64,000 nt of DNA from positions 6,386,001-6,450,000 of the forward strand of contig NZ_CP085193.1 in assembly GCF_024298965.1 (NCBI RefSeq), written 5' to 3'. Numbering within the stretch: the stretch's first letter is position 1; every line of letters starts with the position of its first letter. Origin of the DNA: Streptomyces rapamycinicus NRRL 5491. GTDB taxonomy: Bacteria > Actinomycetota > Actinomycetes > Streptomycetales > Streptomycetaceae. Made by a program: the position numbers and the translations under genes. The notes under the pieces are model-generated. The model worked only from the letters and a program-made list of their open reading frames with translations, was not told the DNA's origin and made no database searches. Shown here one piece after another: positions 7,624-16,358 of the stretch.

Positions 7624-10062
7624 ATGGCGGGGCCTCTCACCCCTCATCAGCTGGACCTCACCCCAACCCTGGCCGCCGCAGAGCTGACCGACGACAACCG
7701 TGTGATCGTGCTGGTGATCGCCGCCGTCGCGATCGCGGCGCTCGCGGTCGCGGTGGTGCTGGTACGACAAGTCCTCGCGGCCGGCGAGGGCACGGACAGT
7801 ATGAAGAAGATCGCCGAAGCCGTTCAGGAAGGCGCCAATGCCTATCTGGCCCGGCAGCTGCGCACCCTCGGTGGATTCGCCGTGGTGGTGTTCTTCCTGC
7901 TCATGCTGTTGCCGGCGGACGACTGGCCGCAGCGCATCGGGCGTTCGGTGTTCTTTCTGATCGGTGCGGCATTCTCGGCGGCGACCGGCTATATCGGGAT
8001 GTGGCTCGCGGTGCGCAGCAATGTGCGCGTCGCGGCCGCCGCCCGCGAGGCCACCCCCGAGCCCCCCACCACACCCGTCAATGGCGATTCGGCCGCTTCC
8101 TCGCCCGGTAAGCCGAGCGTGGATCTCACGGCCGTCTCGCACAAGGCAATGAAGATCGCATTCCGTACCGGCGGTGTGGTGGGCATGTGCACCGTGGGCC
8201 TCGGACTGCTGGGCGCCTCCTGCGTGGTGCTGGTCTACGCGGCCGACGCGCCCAAGGTGCTGGAGGGCTTCGGACTCGGCGCCGCGCTGATCGCGATGTT
8301 CATGAGGGTCGGCGGTGGCATCTTCACCAAGGCCGCCGACGTCGGCGCCGACCTCGTCGGCAAGGTCGAGAAGGGCATCCCCGAGGACGACCCGCGCAAC
8401 GCCGCGACCATCGCGGACAACGTTGGCGACAACGTCGGGGACTGCGCCGGTATGGCCGCCGACCTCTTCGAGTCGTACGCCGTCACCCTGGTGGCCGCGC
8501 TGATCCTCGGCAAGGCGGCCTTCGGTGACTCCGGGCTGGCCTTCCCGCTGCTCGTCCCGGCCATCGGCGTGGTCACCGCCATGATCGGGATCTTCGCCGT
8601 GGCTCCGCGCCGCTCCGACCGCAGCGGGATGAGCGCCATCAACCGGGGCTTCTTCATCTCCGCCCTGATCTCGATGGCGCTGGTGGCGATCGCGGTCTTC
8701 GCCTATCTGCCGTCCAGCTACGCGGATCTCGACGGCGTCACCAACCGCGAGATCCTCGGTCACAGCGGTGACCCGCGGGTGCTCGCGCTCGTCGCGGTCG
8801 CCGTCGGCATCGTGCTGGCCGCGCTCATCCAGCAGCTCACGGGCTACTTCACCGAGACCACCCGGCGTCCGGTGCGGGACGTCGGCAAGACCTCGCTGAC
8901 CGGCCCGGCCACGGTGGTGCTCTCCGGTATCTCGCTGGGTCTGGAGTCCGCCGTCTACTCGGCGGTGCTGATCGGGCTGAGCGTCTACGGCGCCTTCCTG
9001 CTCGGCGGCACTTCGATCATGCTGGCGCTGTTCGCCGTGGCGCTCGCCGGTACCGGTCTGCTCACCACGGTCGGCGTGATCGTTGCCATGGACACCTTCG
9101 GCCCGGTCTCCGACAACGCCCAGGGCATCGCCGAGATGTCCGGCGATGTCGAGGGCGCGGGCGCGCAGGTGCTCACCGACCTGGACGCGGTCGGCAACAC
9201 CACCAAGGCGATCACCAAGGGGATCGCCATCGCGACGGCGGTGCTCGCGGCGGCCGCGCTCTTCGGCTCGTACCGCGACGCCATCGCCGAGGCGGTGAGC
9301 GACGTGCACACCTCCGTGGCCGGGGAGATGAATCTGAACCTGGACATCTCGCAGCCCAACAACCTCGTGGGTCTCGTCCTCGGCGCCGCCGTCGTCTTCC
9401 TCTTCTCCGGGCTGGCGATCAACGCGGTGTCGCGGTCGGCCGGTGCGGTGGTCTTCGAGGTGCGGCGGCAGTTCCGCGAGAAGCCCGGGATCATGGACTA
9501 CAGCGAGAAGCCGGAGTACGGCCGGGTCGTCGACATCTGCACCAAGGACGCGCTGCGCGAGCTGGCCACACCGGGTCTGCTCGCCGTCATGGCGCCGATC
9601 GCCGTCGGCTTCACCTTCGGGGTCGGCGCGCTCGGCTCGTTCCTGGCGGGCGCGATCGGCACCGGCACGCTGATGGCCGTCTTCCTCGCCAACTCCGGCG
9701 GCGCCTGGGACAACGCCAAGAAGCTGGTCGAGGACGGTCACCACGGCGGCAAGGGGAGCGAGGCCCATGCCGCGACGGTGATCGGCGACACGGTCGGCGA
9801 TCCCTTCAAGGACACCGCGGGTCCCGCGATCAACCCGCTGCTGAAGGTGATGAACCTGGTGGCGCTGCTGATCGCCCCCGCGGTGGTCAAGTTCTCCTAT
9901 GGGGACGACGCCAGCCCGGGGCTGCGCGCGGCCGTCGCGGTGATCGCCGTCGTGATCATCGTGACCGCCGTCTACATCTCCAAGCGGCGCGGGATCGCCG
10001 TAGGTGACGAAGACAACTCCGAGCGCGTGGCGAAGTCAGCCGACGCGGCGGTGGTGTCCTAG
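7624..10062 (+). CDS. hppA: Membrane-bound proton-pumping pyrophosphatase
   Basis: 812 residues from ATG 7624 with a strong AAGGAGGA site. About 16 hydrophobic segments are visible. The catalytic loops are present: DVGADLVGKVEKG, EDDPRNAATIADNVGDN followed by VGDCAGMAADLFE, and near the C-terminus GDTVGDPFKDTAGPAINP. The motif GNTTKAITKG carries Lys where K+-dependent enzymes have Ala, so the enzyme is predicted to be K+-independent. It hydrolyses cytosolic pyrophosphate and moves protons across the plasma membrane. A hydrophilic insert (about residues 140-175) is Pro/Ala-rich, as in other Streptomyces versions. It is monocistronic with a hairpin after it. Confidence 0.95.
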   Translation: MAGPLTPHQLDLTPTLAAAELTDDNRVIVLVIAAVAIAALAVAVVLVRQVLAAGEGTDSMKKIAEAVQEGANAYLARQLRTLGGFAVVVFFLLMLLPADDWPQRIGRSVFFLIGAAFSAATGYIGMWLAVRSNVRVAAAAREATPEPPTTPVNGDSAASSPGKPSVDLTAVSHKAMKIAFRTGGVVGMCTVGLGLLGASCVVLVYAADAPKVLEGFGLGAALIAMFMRVGGGIFTKAADVGADLVGKVEKGIPEDDPRNAATIADNVGDNVGDCAGMAADLFESYAVTLVAALILGKAAFGDSGLAFPLLVPAIGVVTAMIGIFAVAPRRSDRSGMSAINRGFFISALISMALVAIAVFAYLPSSYADLDGVTNREILGHSGDPRVLALVAVAVGIVLAALIQQLTGYFTETTRRPVRDVGKTSLTGPATVVLSGISLGLESAVYSAVLIGLSVYGAFLLGGTSIMLALFAVALAGTGLLTTVGVIVAMDTFGPVSDNAQGIAEMSGDVEGAGAQVLTDLDAVGNTTKAITKGIAIATAVLAAAALFGSYRDAIAEAVSDVHTSVAGEMNLNLDISQPNNLVGLVLGAAVVFLFSGLAINAVSRSAGAVVFEVRRQFREKPGIMDYSEKPEYGRVVDICTKDALRELATPGLLAVMAPIAVGFTFGVGALGSFLAGAIGTGTLMAVFLANSGGAWDNAKKLVEDGHHGGKGSEAHAATVIGDTVGDPFKDTAGPAINPLLKVMNLVALLIAPAVVKFSYGDDASPGLRAAVAVIAVVIIVTAVYISKRRGIAVGDEDNSERVAKSADAAVVS

Positions 10063-10107
10063 CCCCGGAGGCGGCAAGGGGGCCGGGAAAGCCCCCGCGA
10101 CATGCGG

Positions 10108-10141
10108 GCGGGCGGTGTGCGACAGCACATCGTCCGCCCGC
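10108..10141 (+). terminator. Hairpin after hppA
   Basis: GCGGGCGG pairs with CCGCCCGC across an internal TGTGC-GACA-GCACA stem with a small bulge (TCGT). It lies 46 bases after the hppA stop and is followed by TTCCCT. Confidence 0.5.
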
Positions 10142-10300
10142 TTCCCTGTCCGCGGTGTGCCATCCGCTCGATGAGGCCATGTCCACAATGAGCGTGGTGC
10201 AAATGCGCCTAAAGATATTCATACGGGACGCTCTCGCGGTGGGCTTCGCCGGATGGACGTGTATGTTCCGGGGCCGAGAGCCATGGAAGGGACCAATCCG

Positions 10301-10873
10301 GTGAACAAGAAGCTTGTGGCTGCACTGTCCGGCGGTGCGGCACTTGTACTGGCACTGACCGGCTGCGGGGGCGGCGACGACGACAAGAAGGTCAACGACT
10401 GGGCCAAGTCGGTCTGTGACGAGGTGCAGCCTCAGCTGAAGAAGATCCAGGGCGCCAACACCGCGATCCAGGGTGCCGCCGACGAGCAGGACTCCAAGAA
10501 GCTGCAGCAGACCGACTCCAAGGCGTTCCAGGAGATCTCCGAGTCCTACGGGGCGCTCGCCAAGGCCGTGAACAAGGCGGGCCCGCCGCCCGTGGACAGC
10601 GGCGACAAGACCCAGAAGCAGGCGGTCAAGGAGCTCAACGCCACTTCGGGGTCGTACACGAAGCTGAAGTCGGCCATCGACAAGCTGGACACCTCGGACA
10701 AGTCCAAGTTCGCCCAGGGGCTCGCGGGCGTCGCCGATGAGCTCGACAAGCTCAGCAAGTCGGGTGACCAGGCCCTGCGGAAGCTCCAGGAGGGCAAGGT
10801 CGGCTCGGCGATGGCCAAGCAGCCCGGCTGCCAGAAGCCGAAGACGGCCGGCGGCGGCGCGACGCAGTCCTAG
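10301..10873 (+). CDS. Small lipoprotein of unknown function
   Basis: 190 residues from GTG 10301 (VNKKLVAALSGGAALVLAL) with GGAAGGGA upstream. The signal peptide ends in the lipobox LTGC, so the mature protein starts at Cys and should be anchored to the outer face of the membrane. The body is hydrophilic, rich in Lys/Asp/Gln/Ala and helical in character (repeated AVKELN, KLKSAIDKLD). A gene of this type follows hppA in related genomes, but I know of no assigned function. It ends before a cluster of 8-bp tandem repeats. Confidence 0.8.
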   Translation: MNKKLVAALSGGAALVLALTGCGGGDDDKKVNDWAKSVCDEVQPQLKKIQGANTAIQGAADEQDSKKLQQTDSKAFQEISESYGALAKAVNKAGPPPVDSGDKTQKQAVKELNATSGSYTKLKSAIDKLDTSDKSKFAQGLAGVADELDKLSKSGDQALRKLQEGKVGSAMAKQPGCQKPKTAGGGATQS

Positions 10874-10887
10874 CCGGCCCTCGCTGG

Positions 10888-10919
10888 TCCTCGTAGCCTC
10901 GTAGCCTCGTAGCCCCGTA
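10888..10919. repeat. 8-bp tandem repeat GCCTCGTA x4
   Basis: Four head-to-tail copies (TCCTCGTA, GCCTCGTA, GCCTCGTA, GCCCCGTA), with further degenerate CCTCGTAGG units up to about 10,945. They lie between the lipoprotein gene and the methyltransferase gene, where nothing else is evident. Confidence 0.7.
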
Positions 10920-11117
10920 GGCCTCGTCGTCCTCGTAGGCCTTTCGGGCGGTCCCCGTAGCCCTTACGTGGACCGTCCCGGGGTTCTGCCGCCAGGGGGC
11001 CAACGCCGCCCTCTGACGCACCCTTTGTCGGCCCGTCACCCGGGTCGGCGCGGGCGATGTCGTCCCGATGCCGACTGCCGTCGCCCGCTGTCGGTGGTTG
11101 CCCCGACAATGGGGGGC

Positions 11118-12695
11118 GTGAGTACGCACCAGCCCTCGTTCCGCCTCCCCACCGCCGACCCCGAGCGCACCGCACGCCTGCGCGAGGCGCTGTCGGCCGC
11201 CTCCTTCACCGCCGACGGCCTGCTGGACCTCTTCGGCCCGTCCGCCTACACGGCCCTGGCGCGCGGGGAGACCGTCCCGGCGCTGCGCGCCACCCGGGGC
11301 GGGAGCGGCCCGCTGGAGACCCTGGTGCGGCTCTTCCTGTTGCAGCGCCCCGTGGCGTACGGCCGGGCGGCCGCGGCCCTCCCGGCCGAGGACTGCCTCG
11401 CCGACGGCTGGCTGGTGCGCGACGGCGACGAGGTGCGCGGGAGCGTGGACGTGCGGCCCTACGGCGGGCCCGAGGGCCAGGACTGGTGGATCGTCTCCGA
11501 CCTGGGCTGCGCGGTCGGCGGTGCGGCTGGGATCGGTGGCCCGGGCGGGGCGCGCGGCCGTGAGGACCGCTCGCGGCTCGTCCTCGGGGTCGGCGGAGCG
11601 TCCACCACGCTCGCCGGTCTCACCGTCCCCGCGCCCGTGGACCGGGTCCTGGACCTCGGCACCGGTTCCGGCATCCAGGCGCTGTACGCGGGCCGCCACG
11701 CCTCCCGAGTGACCGCCACGGACCGCAATCCGCGCGCCCTGGCCATCGCCCGGCTCACCCTCGCCCTGTCCGGGGCGCCGGAGCCGGATCTGCGGGAGGG
11801 GTCGCTGTTCGAGCCGGTCCGGGACGAGACGTACGACCTGATCGTCTCCAACCCGCCCTTCGTGATCTCCCCGCGCTCCCCGGAGGGCAGCGAGCTGGTC
11901 TACCGGGAGGGCGGGATGTCCGGGGACGAGCTGTGCCGCACCCTCGTCCAGCGGTCCGCCGGGCATCTCGCCGACGGCGGCTGGTGTCAGCTGCTCGCGA
12001 ACTGGCAGCACGTCGAGGGCGAGGACTGGCGCGAGCGGCTGGCCTCCTGGGTCCCGCCCGGCTGTGACGCGTGGATCGTGCAGCGCGAGGTGCAGGACGT
12101 CACCCAGTACGCCGAGCTGTGGCTGCGCGACGCCGGTGAGCACCTGGCCGGTCCCGAGGCGTACGCGGCGCGCTACGACGCGTGGCTGGACGAGTTCGAG
12201 GCGCGGAAGACCACGGCCGTCGGCTTCGGCTGGATCACCCTGCGCAAGTCCGGCGCCGACCGGCCCTCGGTCACCGTGGAGGAGTGGCCCCATCCGGTCG
12301 AGCAGCCGCTGGGGGCCGAGGTCATGGCCCACTTCGACCGGCAGGACTTCCTGCGCACGCATGACGACGCGGCGCTGCTGACCACCCGCTTCCGGCTGGC
12401 CGACGAGGTCGTCCAGGAGCAGGTGGGCCCGCCCGGGGCCGAGGACCCCGAGCATGTGGTGCTCAGGCAGCACCGGGGGATGCGGCGCGCGACGAAGGTG
12501 GACACGGTCGGGGCGGGTTTCGCGGGTGTGTGCGACGGCACACTCAGCGCGGGCCGGATCCTGGACGCCATCGCCCAGCTGCTCGGGGAGGACCCGGTGG
12601 TGCTGCGCGACCGCACCCCGGAGTCGATCCGGCTCCTGGTCGAGCAGGGCTTTCTGCGAGCGGTGGACGACGACGGCATGGAGACGACGGCATAA
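11118..12695 (+). CDS. Class I SAM-dependent methyltransferase (NPPF-type)
   Basis: 525 residues from GTG 11118 (VSTHQPSFRLP), with GGGGGG just upstream; ATG 11109 is an alternative. A helical N-terminal domain of about 180 residues is followed by the SAM-binding motif VLDLGTGSGIQALYA near residue 180 and the catalytic SNPPFV motif near 242. NPP(F/Y) is typical of enzymes that methylate planar amino groups, either adenine N6 or glutamine N5 as in PrmC/RlmG relatives. The C-terminal 200 residues are an additional domain often seen in actinobacterial homologues. The substrate cannot be deduced from sequence. Confidence 0.75.
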   Translation: MSTHQPSFRLPTADPERTARLREALSAASFTADGLLDLFGPSAYTALARGETVPALRATRGGSGPLETLVRLFLLQRPVAYGRAAAALPAEDCLADGWLVRDGDEVRGSVDVRPYGGPEGQDWWIVSDLGCAVGGAAGIGGPGGARGREDRSRLVLGVGGASTTLAGLTVPAPVDRVLDLGTGSGIQALYAGRHASRVTATDRNPRALAIARLTLALSGAPEPDLREGSLFEPVRDETYDLIVSNPPFVISPRSPEGSELVYREGGMSGDELCRTLVQRSAGHLADGGWCQLLANWQHVEGEDWRERLASWVPPGCDAWIVQREVQDVTQYAELWLRDAGEHLAGPEAYAARYDAWLDEFEARKTTAVGFGWITLRKSGADRPSVTVEEWPHPVEQPLGAEVMAHFDRQDFLRTHDDAALLTTRFRLADEVVQEQVGPPGAEDPEHVVLRQHRGMRRATKVDTVGAGFAGVCDGTLSAGRILDAIAQLLGEDPVVLRDRTPESIRLLVEQGFLRAVDDDGMETTA

Positions 12696-12955
12696 AAGAC
12701 GACGGCATGGAGATGTCATGACGGCATAGGGGCGCCATGGCCGCCATCGGGGCCGGATGGGAGCGCGCCGCGCATGTACTGGGGGCGTGCGCCGGTGGTA
12801 CAGCGCTCCCTCCCGCGCCCCCGTATGGCAGGAAGCTGCCGCCGGGGGCGCCGGAGGGGCCGCCCCGGGCGGGTGCGGGCGGGGCCCGGTGAGGCGACGC
12901 GCGCTGTTCACCCGGGGTTAGCGCTCACGCCTCCCGCGCGTGCCACGCTCCCGCC
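12696..12955. other. Intergenic, nothing convincing
   Basis: 260 bases between the methyltransferase and the small membrane protein gene. The start contains short direct repeats (GACGGCAT at three places). No promoter, RNA or ORF could be supported. Confidence 0.4.
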
Positions 12956-13153
12956 ATGGAGAGCGGACCTGCGATCTTCGCCGGAACGGCATTCGTGTTG
13001 TTCGGCGCCGCGCTGCTGCTGTGGACGGCGGCGCGCCTGAGGCTGCGTGTGCCGGTCGCACACGGTGTGAGTCCTGTCGCTTCCGCGGCGCTCTCCCTTC
13101 TCTTCGGCATCGCCGCGCTGGGCGGCGGAATCTGGTGCCTGGGTTACGCCTGA
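12956..13153 (+). CDS. Small two-helix membrane protein, unknown function
   Basis: 65 residues from ATG 12956. Two hydrophobic stretches (AIFAGTAFVLFGAALLLW and VASAALSLLFGIAALGGGIW) are joined by an Arg-containing loop, giving a hairpin in the plasma membrane. The gene stands alone, 210 bases before topA, at the place where a similar small ORF occurs in related Streptomyces. No functional motif is visible. Confidence 0.6.
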   Translation: MESGPAIFAGTAFVLFGAALLLWTAARLRLRVPVAHGVSPVASAALSLLFGIAALGGGIWCLGYA

Positions 13154-13362
13154 CAGGGCCTTCCACGCTGCCTCGTGCCGGTCCGGGCGGCAGACAGGAC
13201 GGTTGTCGGGTTACCGTTCGAGTGGCGTTGCGGGCTTTTTCCGTTTGACACGGGGGCGGGATGTACCGTCACACTCCGCAGCGTCACCGTAGAGGGAGGC
13301 CGTGAGCGTTACCTACGCGGCACTGCCCGTTCACCGAGAGTCGACCGGAGAGAAGAGCGAAG

Positions 13363-16227
13363 TTGTCCCCGACCACCAGCGAGACCGCGCAGGGCGGCCG
13401 CCGACTCGTCATCGTCGAGTCGCCTGCCAAGGCGAAGACGATCAAGGGCTACCTCGGCCCGGGCTACGTGGTCGAGGCCAGCGTCGGGCACATCCGGGAC
13501 CTGCCGAACGGTGCGGCCGAGGTCCCCGACAAGTACACCGGCGAGGTCCGGCGCCTCGGCGTGGACGTCGAGCACGACTTCCAGCCCGTCTATGTGGTCA
13601 ACGCTGACAAGAAGAGCCAGGTCAAGAAGCTCAAGGAGCTGCTCGCCGACTCCGACGAGCTCTTCCTGGCCACCGATGAGGACCGCGAGGGCGAGGCCAT
13701 CGCCTGGCACCTCCAGGAGGTCCTCAAGCCCAAGGTCCCGGTGCGCCGGATGGTCTTCCACGAGATCACCAAGGACGCCATCCGGGCCGCCGTGGCCAAC
13801 CCGCGCGAGCTGAACCAGCGCCTGGTCGACGCGCAGGAGACCCGCCGCATCCTCGACCGCCTCTACGGCTACGAGGTCTCGCCGGTCCTGTGGAAGAAGG
13901 TCATGCGCGGCCTGTCGGCGGGCCGGGTCCAGTCGGTCGCCACCCGTCTCGTCGTCGAGCGCGAGCGCGATCGCATCGCCTTCCGCTCCGCCGAGTACTG
14001 GGACCTCACCGGCACCTTTGCCACCGGCCGGGCCGGTGACGTCAGCGACCCCGGCACCTTCGGTGCCCGCCTTACGGCCGTCAACGGCCTCCGGGTCGCC
14101 CAGGGGCGCGATTTCACCTCGCTCGGGCAGCTCAAGGAGGGCCTCAACGTCCTCCACCTGGACGAGGCGGGTGCCCGCTCCCTGGCCGCGGCCCTCGTCG
14201 ACACCGCCTTCGCGGTGCGCTCGGTCGAGTCCAAGCCGTACCGCCGCTCGCCGTACGCGCCGTTCCGCACCACGACCCTGCAGCAGGAGGCCAGTCGCAA
14301 GCTGGGCTTCGGTGCCAAGGCCACCATGCAGGTCGCGCAGAAGCTGTACGAAAACGGCTACATCACCTATATGCGTACGGACTCCACCGTCCTGTCGGAC
14401 ACGGCGGTGGCGGCGGCCCGGGCGCAGGTCACCCAGCTGTACGGGGCCGACTACCTGCCCGACAAGCCGCGCACCTACGCGGGCAAGGTCAAGAACGCCC
14501 AGGAGGCGCACGAGGCCATCCGCCCCTCGGGAGACCGTTTCCGCACCCCGGCGGAGACCCGCCTCACCGGCGACCAGTTCCGGCTCTACGAGCTGATCTG
14601 GAAGCGGACCGTCGCCTCCCAGATGAAGGACGCGATCGGCAACTCGGTCACCGTCAAGATCGGCGGGCAGGCGAGCGACGGCCGGGACGCCGAGTTCTCC
14701 GCCTCCGGTAAGACGATCACCTTCCACGGCTTCATGAAGGCCTATGTGGAGGGCGCCGACGACCCGAACGCCGAGCTCGACGACCGCGAGCGCCGGCTGC
14801 CGCAGGTCACCGAGGGCGACCGGCTCACCGCCGAGGAGATCACCGCCGACGGCCACGCGACCAAGCCCCCGGCCCGCTACACCGAGGCGTCGCTGGTCAA
14901 GGAGCTCGAAGAGCGCGAGATCGGCCGCCCGTCGACCTACGCCACGATCCTTGGCACCATCCTCGACCGCGGCTACGTCTTCAAGAAGGGCACCGCGCTC
15001 GTGCCCTCCTTCCTGAGCTTCGCCGTGGTCAACCTGCTGGAGAAGCACTTCGGCCGGCTGGTCGACTACGACTTCACCGCCAAGATGGAGGACGACCTCG
15101 ACCGCATCGCGCGCGGCGAGGCCGAGGCCGTGCCGTGGCTGAAGCGCTTCTACTTCGGCGAGGGCGCCCAGGTCGGCGCCGCCCAGGCCGGTGCCGCCGA
15201 GGCCGGGAACGGCGACGGCGACCACCTCGGCGGCCTCAAGGAGCTCGTCACCGACCTGGGCGCGATCGACGCCCGGGAGATCTCGTCCTTCCCCGTGGGC
15301 GACGGCATCGTGCTGCGCGTCGGCCGCTACGGGCCGTACGTCGAGCGCCCCACGGAGGTCGAGGGCGGCATCGGCCAGCGCGCCGACGTCCCCGACGACC
15401 TGCCGCCGGACGAGCTGACCGTGGAGCTCGCGGAGGAGCTGCTCGCCAAGCCGAGCGGCGAGTTCGAGCTGGGTGCCGACCCCGAGACCGGGCGCATGAT
15501 CGTCGCCAAGGACGGCCGCTACGGCCCGTACGTCACCGAGGTGCTCCCCGAGGACACCCCCAAGAGCGGTAAGAACGCCATCAAGCCGCGCACGGCCTCC
15601 CTGCTGAAGTCGATGTCCCTGGACACGGTGACCCTGGAGGACGCGCTCAAGCTGATGTCGCTGCCGCGTGTGGTCGGCACCGACCCCGAGGGCGTGGAGA
15701 TCACCGCGCAGAACGGCCGCTACGGCCCGTACCTGAAGAAGGGCACGGACTCGCGGTCGCTCGAGACCGAGGACCAGATCTTCAACATCACGCTCGAGCA
15801 GGCGCTGGCGATCTACGCCCAGCCCAAGCAGCGTGGCCGGGCCGCGGCCAAGCCGCCGCTGAAGGAGCTGGGCACCGACCCGGTCAGCGAGCGGCCCGTG
15901 GTGGTCAAGGACGGCCGCTTCGGTCCGTACGTCACGGACGGCGAGACCAACGCGACGCTGCGCCGCGACGACGACGTGGAGACCATCACATCCGAGCGCG
16001 GCTTCGAGCTGCTCGCCGAGAAGCGCGCCAAGGGCCCGGCCAAGAAGACCGCCAAGAAGACGGCGGCGAAGAAGACCGCGGCCAAGAAGACGACGGCGAA
16101 GAAGACGGCCGCCAAGAAGACCGCGGCGACGAAGACGACCGCGAAGAAGACGGCCGCCAAGAAGACGACCGCCAAGACCGCCGCGAAGAAGACGGCGGCC
16201 GAGAGGTCGTCGGCCAACGCCGAGTAG
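13363..16227 (+). CDS. topA: DNA topoisomerase I
   Basis: 954 residues from TTG 13363, with a GGAGAGAAG-like site upstream; the length agrees with Streptomyces TopA. Toprim motifs appear at the N-terminus (RLVIVESPAKAKTIKGYLG, ATDEDREGEAI). The active-site region YITYMRTDS carries the catalytic Tyr near residue 337, and the domain core ends with RPSTYA. Instead of zinc fingers the C-terminus has several GRYGPYV/GRFGPYV repeats and a long lysine tail of KKTAAKK units (about residues 885-945) that binds DNA and supports processivity in actinobacterial enzymes. The enzyme relaxes negative supercoils. Confidence 0.96.
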   Translation: MSPTTSETAQGGRRLVIVESPAKAKTIKGYLGPGYVVEASVGHIRDLPNGAAEVPDKYTGEVRRLGVDVEHDFQPVYVVNADKKSQVKKLKELLADSDELFLATDEDREGEAIAWHLQEVLKPKVPVRRMVFHEITKDAIRAAVANPRELNQRLVDAQETRRILDRLYGYEVSPVLWKKVMRGLSAGRVQSVATRLVVERERDRIAFRSAEYWDLTGTFATGRAGDVSDPGTFGARLTAVNGLRVAQGRDFTSLGQLKEGLNVLHLDEAGARSLAAALVDTAFAVRSVESKPYRRSPYAPFRTTTLQQEASRKLGFGAKATMQVAQKLYENGYITYMRTDSTVLSDTAVAAARAQVTQLYGADYLPDKPRTYAGKVKNAQEAHEAIRPSGDRFRTPAETRLTGDQFRLYELIWKRTVASQMKDAIGNSVTVKIGGQASDGRDAEFSASGKTITFHGFMKAYVEGADDPNAELDDRERRLPQVTEGDRLTAEEITADGHATKPPARYTEASLVKELEEREIGRPSTYATILGTILDRGYVFKKGTALVPSFLSFAVVNLLEKHFGRLVDYDFTAKMEDDLDRIARGEAEAVPWLKRFYFGEGAQVGAAQAGAAEAGNGDGDHLGGLKELVTDLGAIDAREISSFPVGDGIVLRVGRYGPYVERPTEVEGGIGQRADVPDDLPPDELTVELAEELLAKPSGEFELGADPETGRMIVAKDGRYGPYVTEVLPEDTPKSGKNAIKPRTASLLKSMSLDTVTLEDALKLMSLPRVVGTDPEGVEITAQNGRYGPYLKKGTDSRSLETEDQIFNITLEQALAIYAQPKQRGRAAAKPPLKELGTDPVSERPVVVKDGRFGPYVTDGETNATLRRDDDVETITSERGFELLAEKRAKGPAKKTAKKTAAKKTAAKKTTAKKTAAKKTAATKTTAKKTAAKKTTAKTAAKKTAAERSSANAE

Positions 16228-16358
16228 CCGGCCGACGGCGGGCGGGAAAGCGGAGGAAGGCGGAGGAAGGCGGAGCAATCCGCACGCCATCCACGGCTCA
16301 CCGCCCGTTTGTTCGGCCGGGGGGCCGTGGATTCATGTGATCCGGATAGGCTGGCGGG

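Noticed and set aside
7405..9768. 787-residue minus-strand ORF over hppA
   Set aside because: Full overlap with hppA; His/Asp/Arg-rich shadow composition.
16030..16200. Repetitive AAGAAGAC-type DNA at the end of topA
   Set aside because: It encodes the known lysine-rich C-terminal tail of actinobacterial topoisomerase I and is not an independent repeat element.
13309..16290. 993-residue minus-strand ORF across topA
   Set aside because: It is the antisense of topA and arises from GC-rich codon bias. Its composition is Gly/Arg/Leu/Val-rich with no domain.
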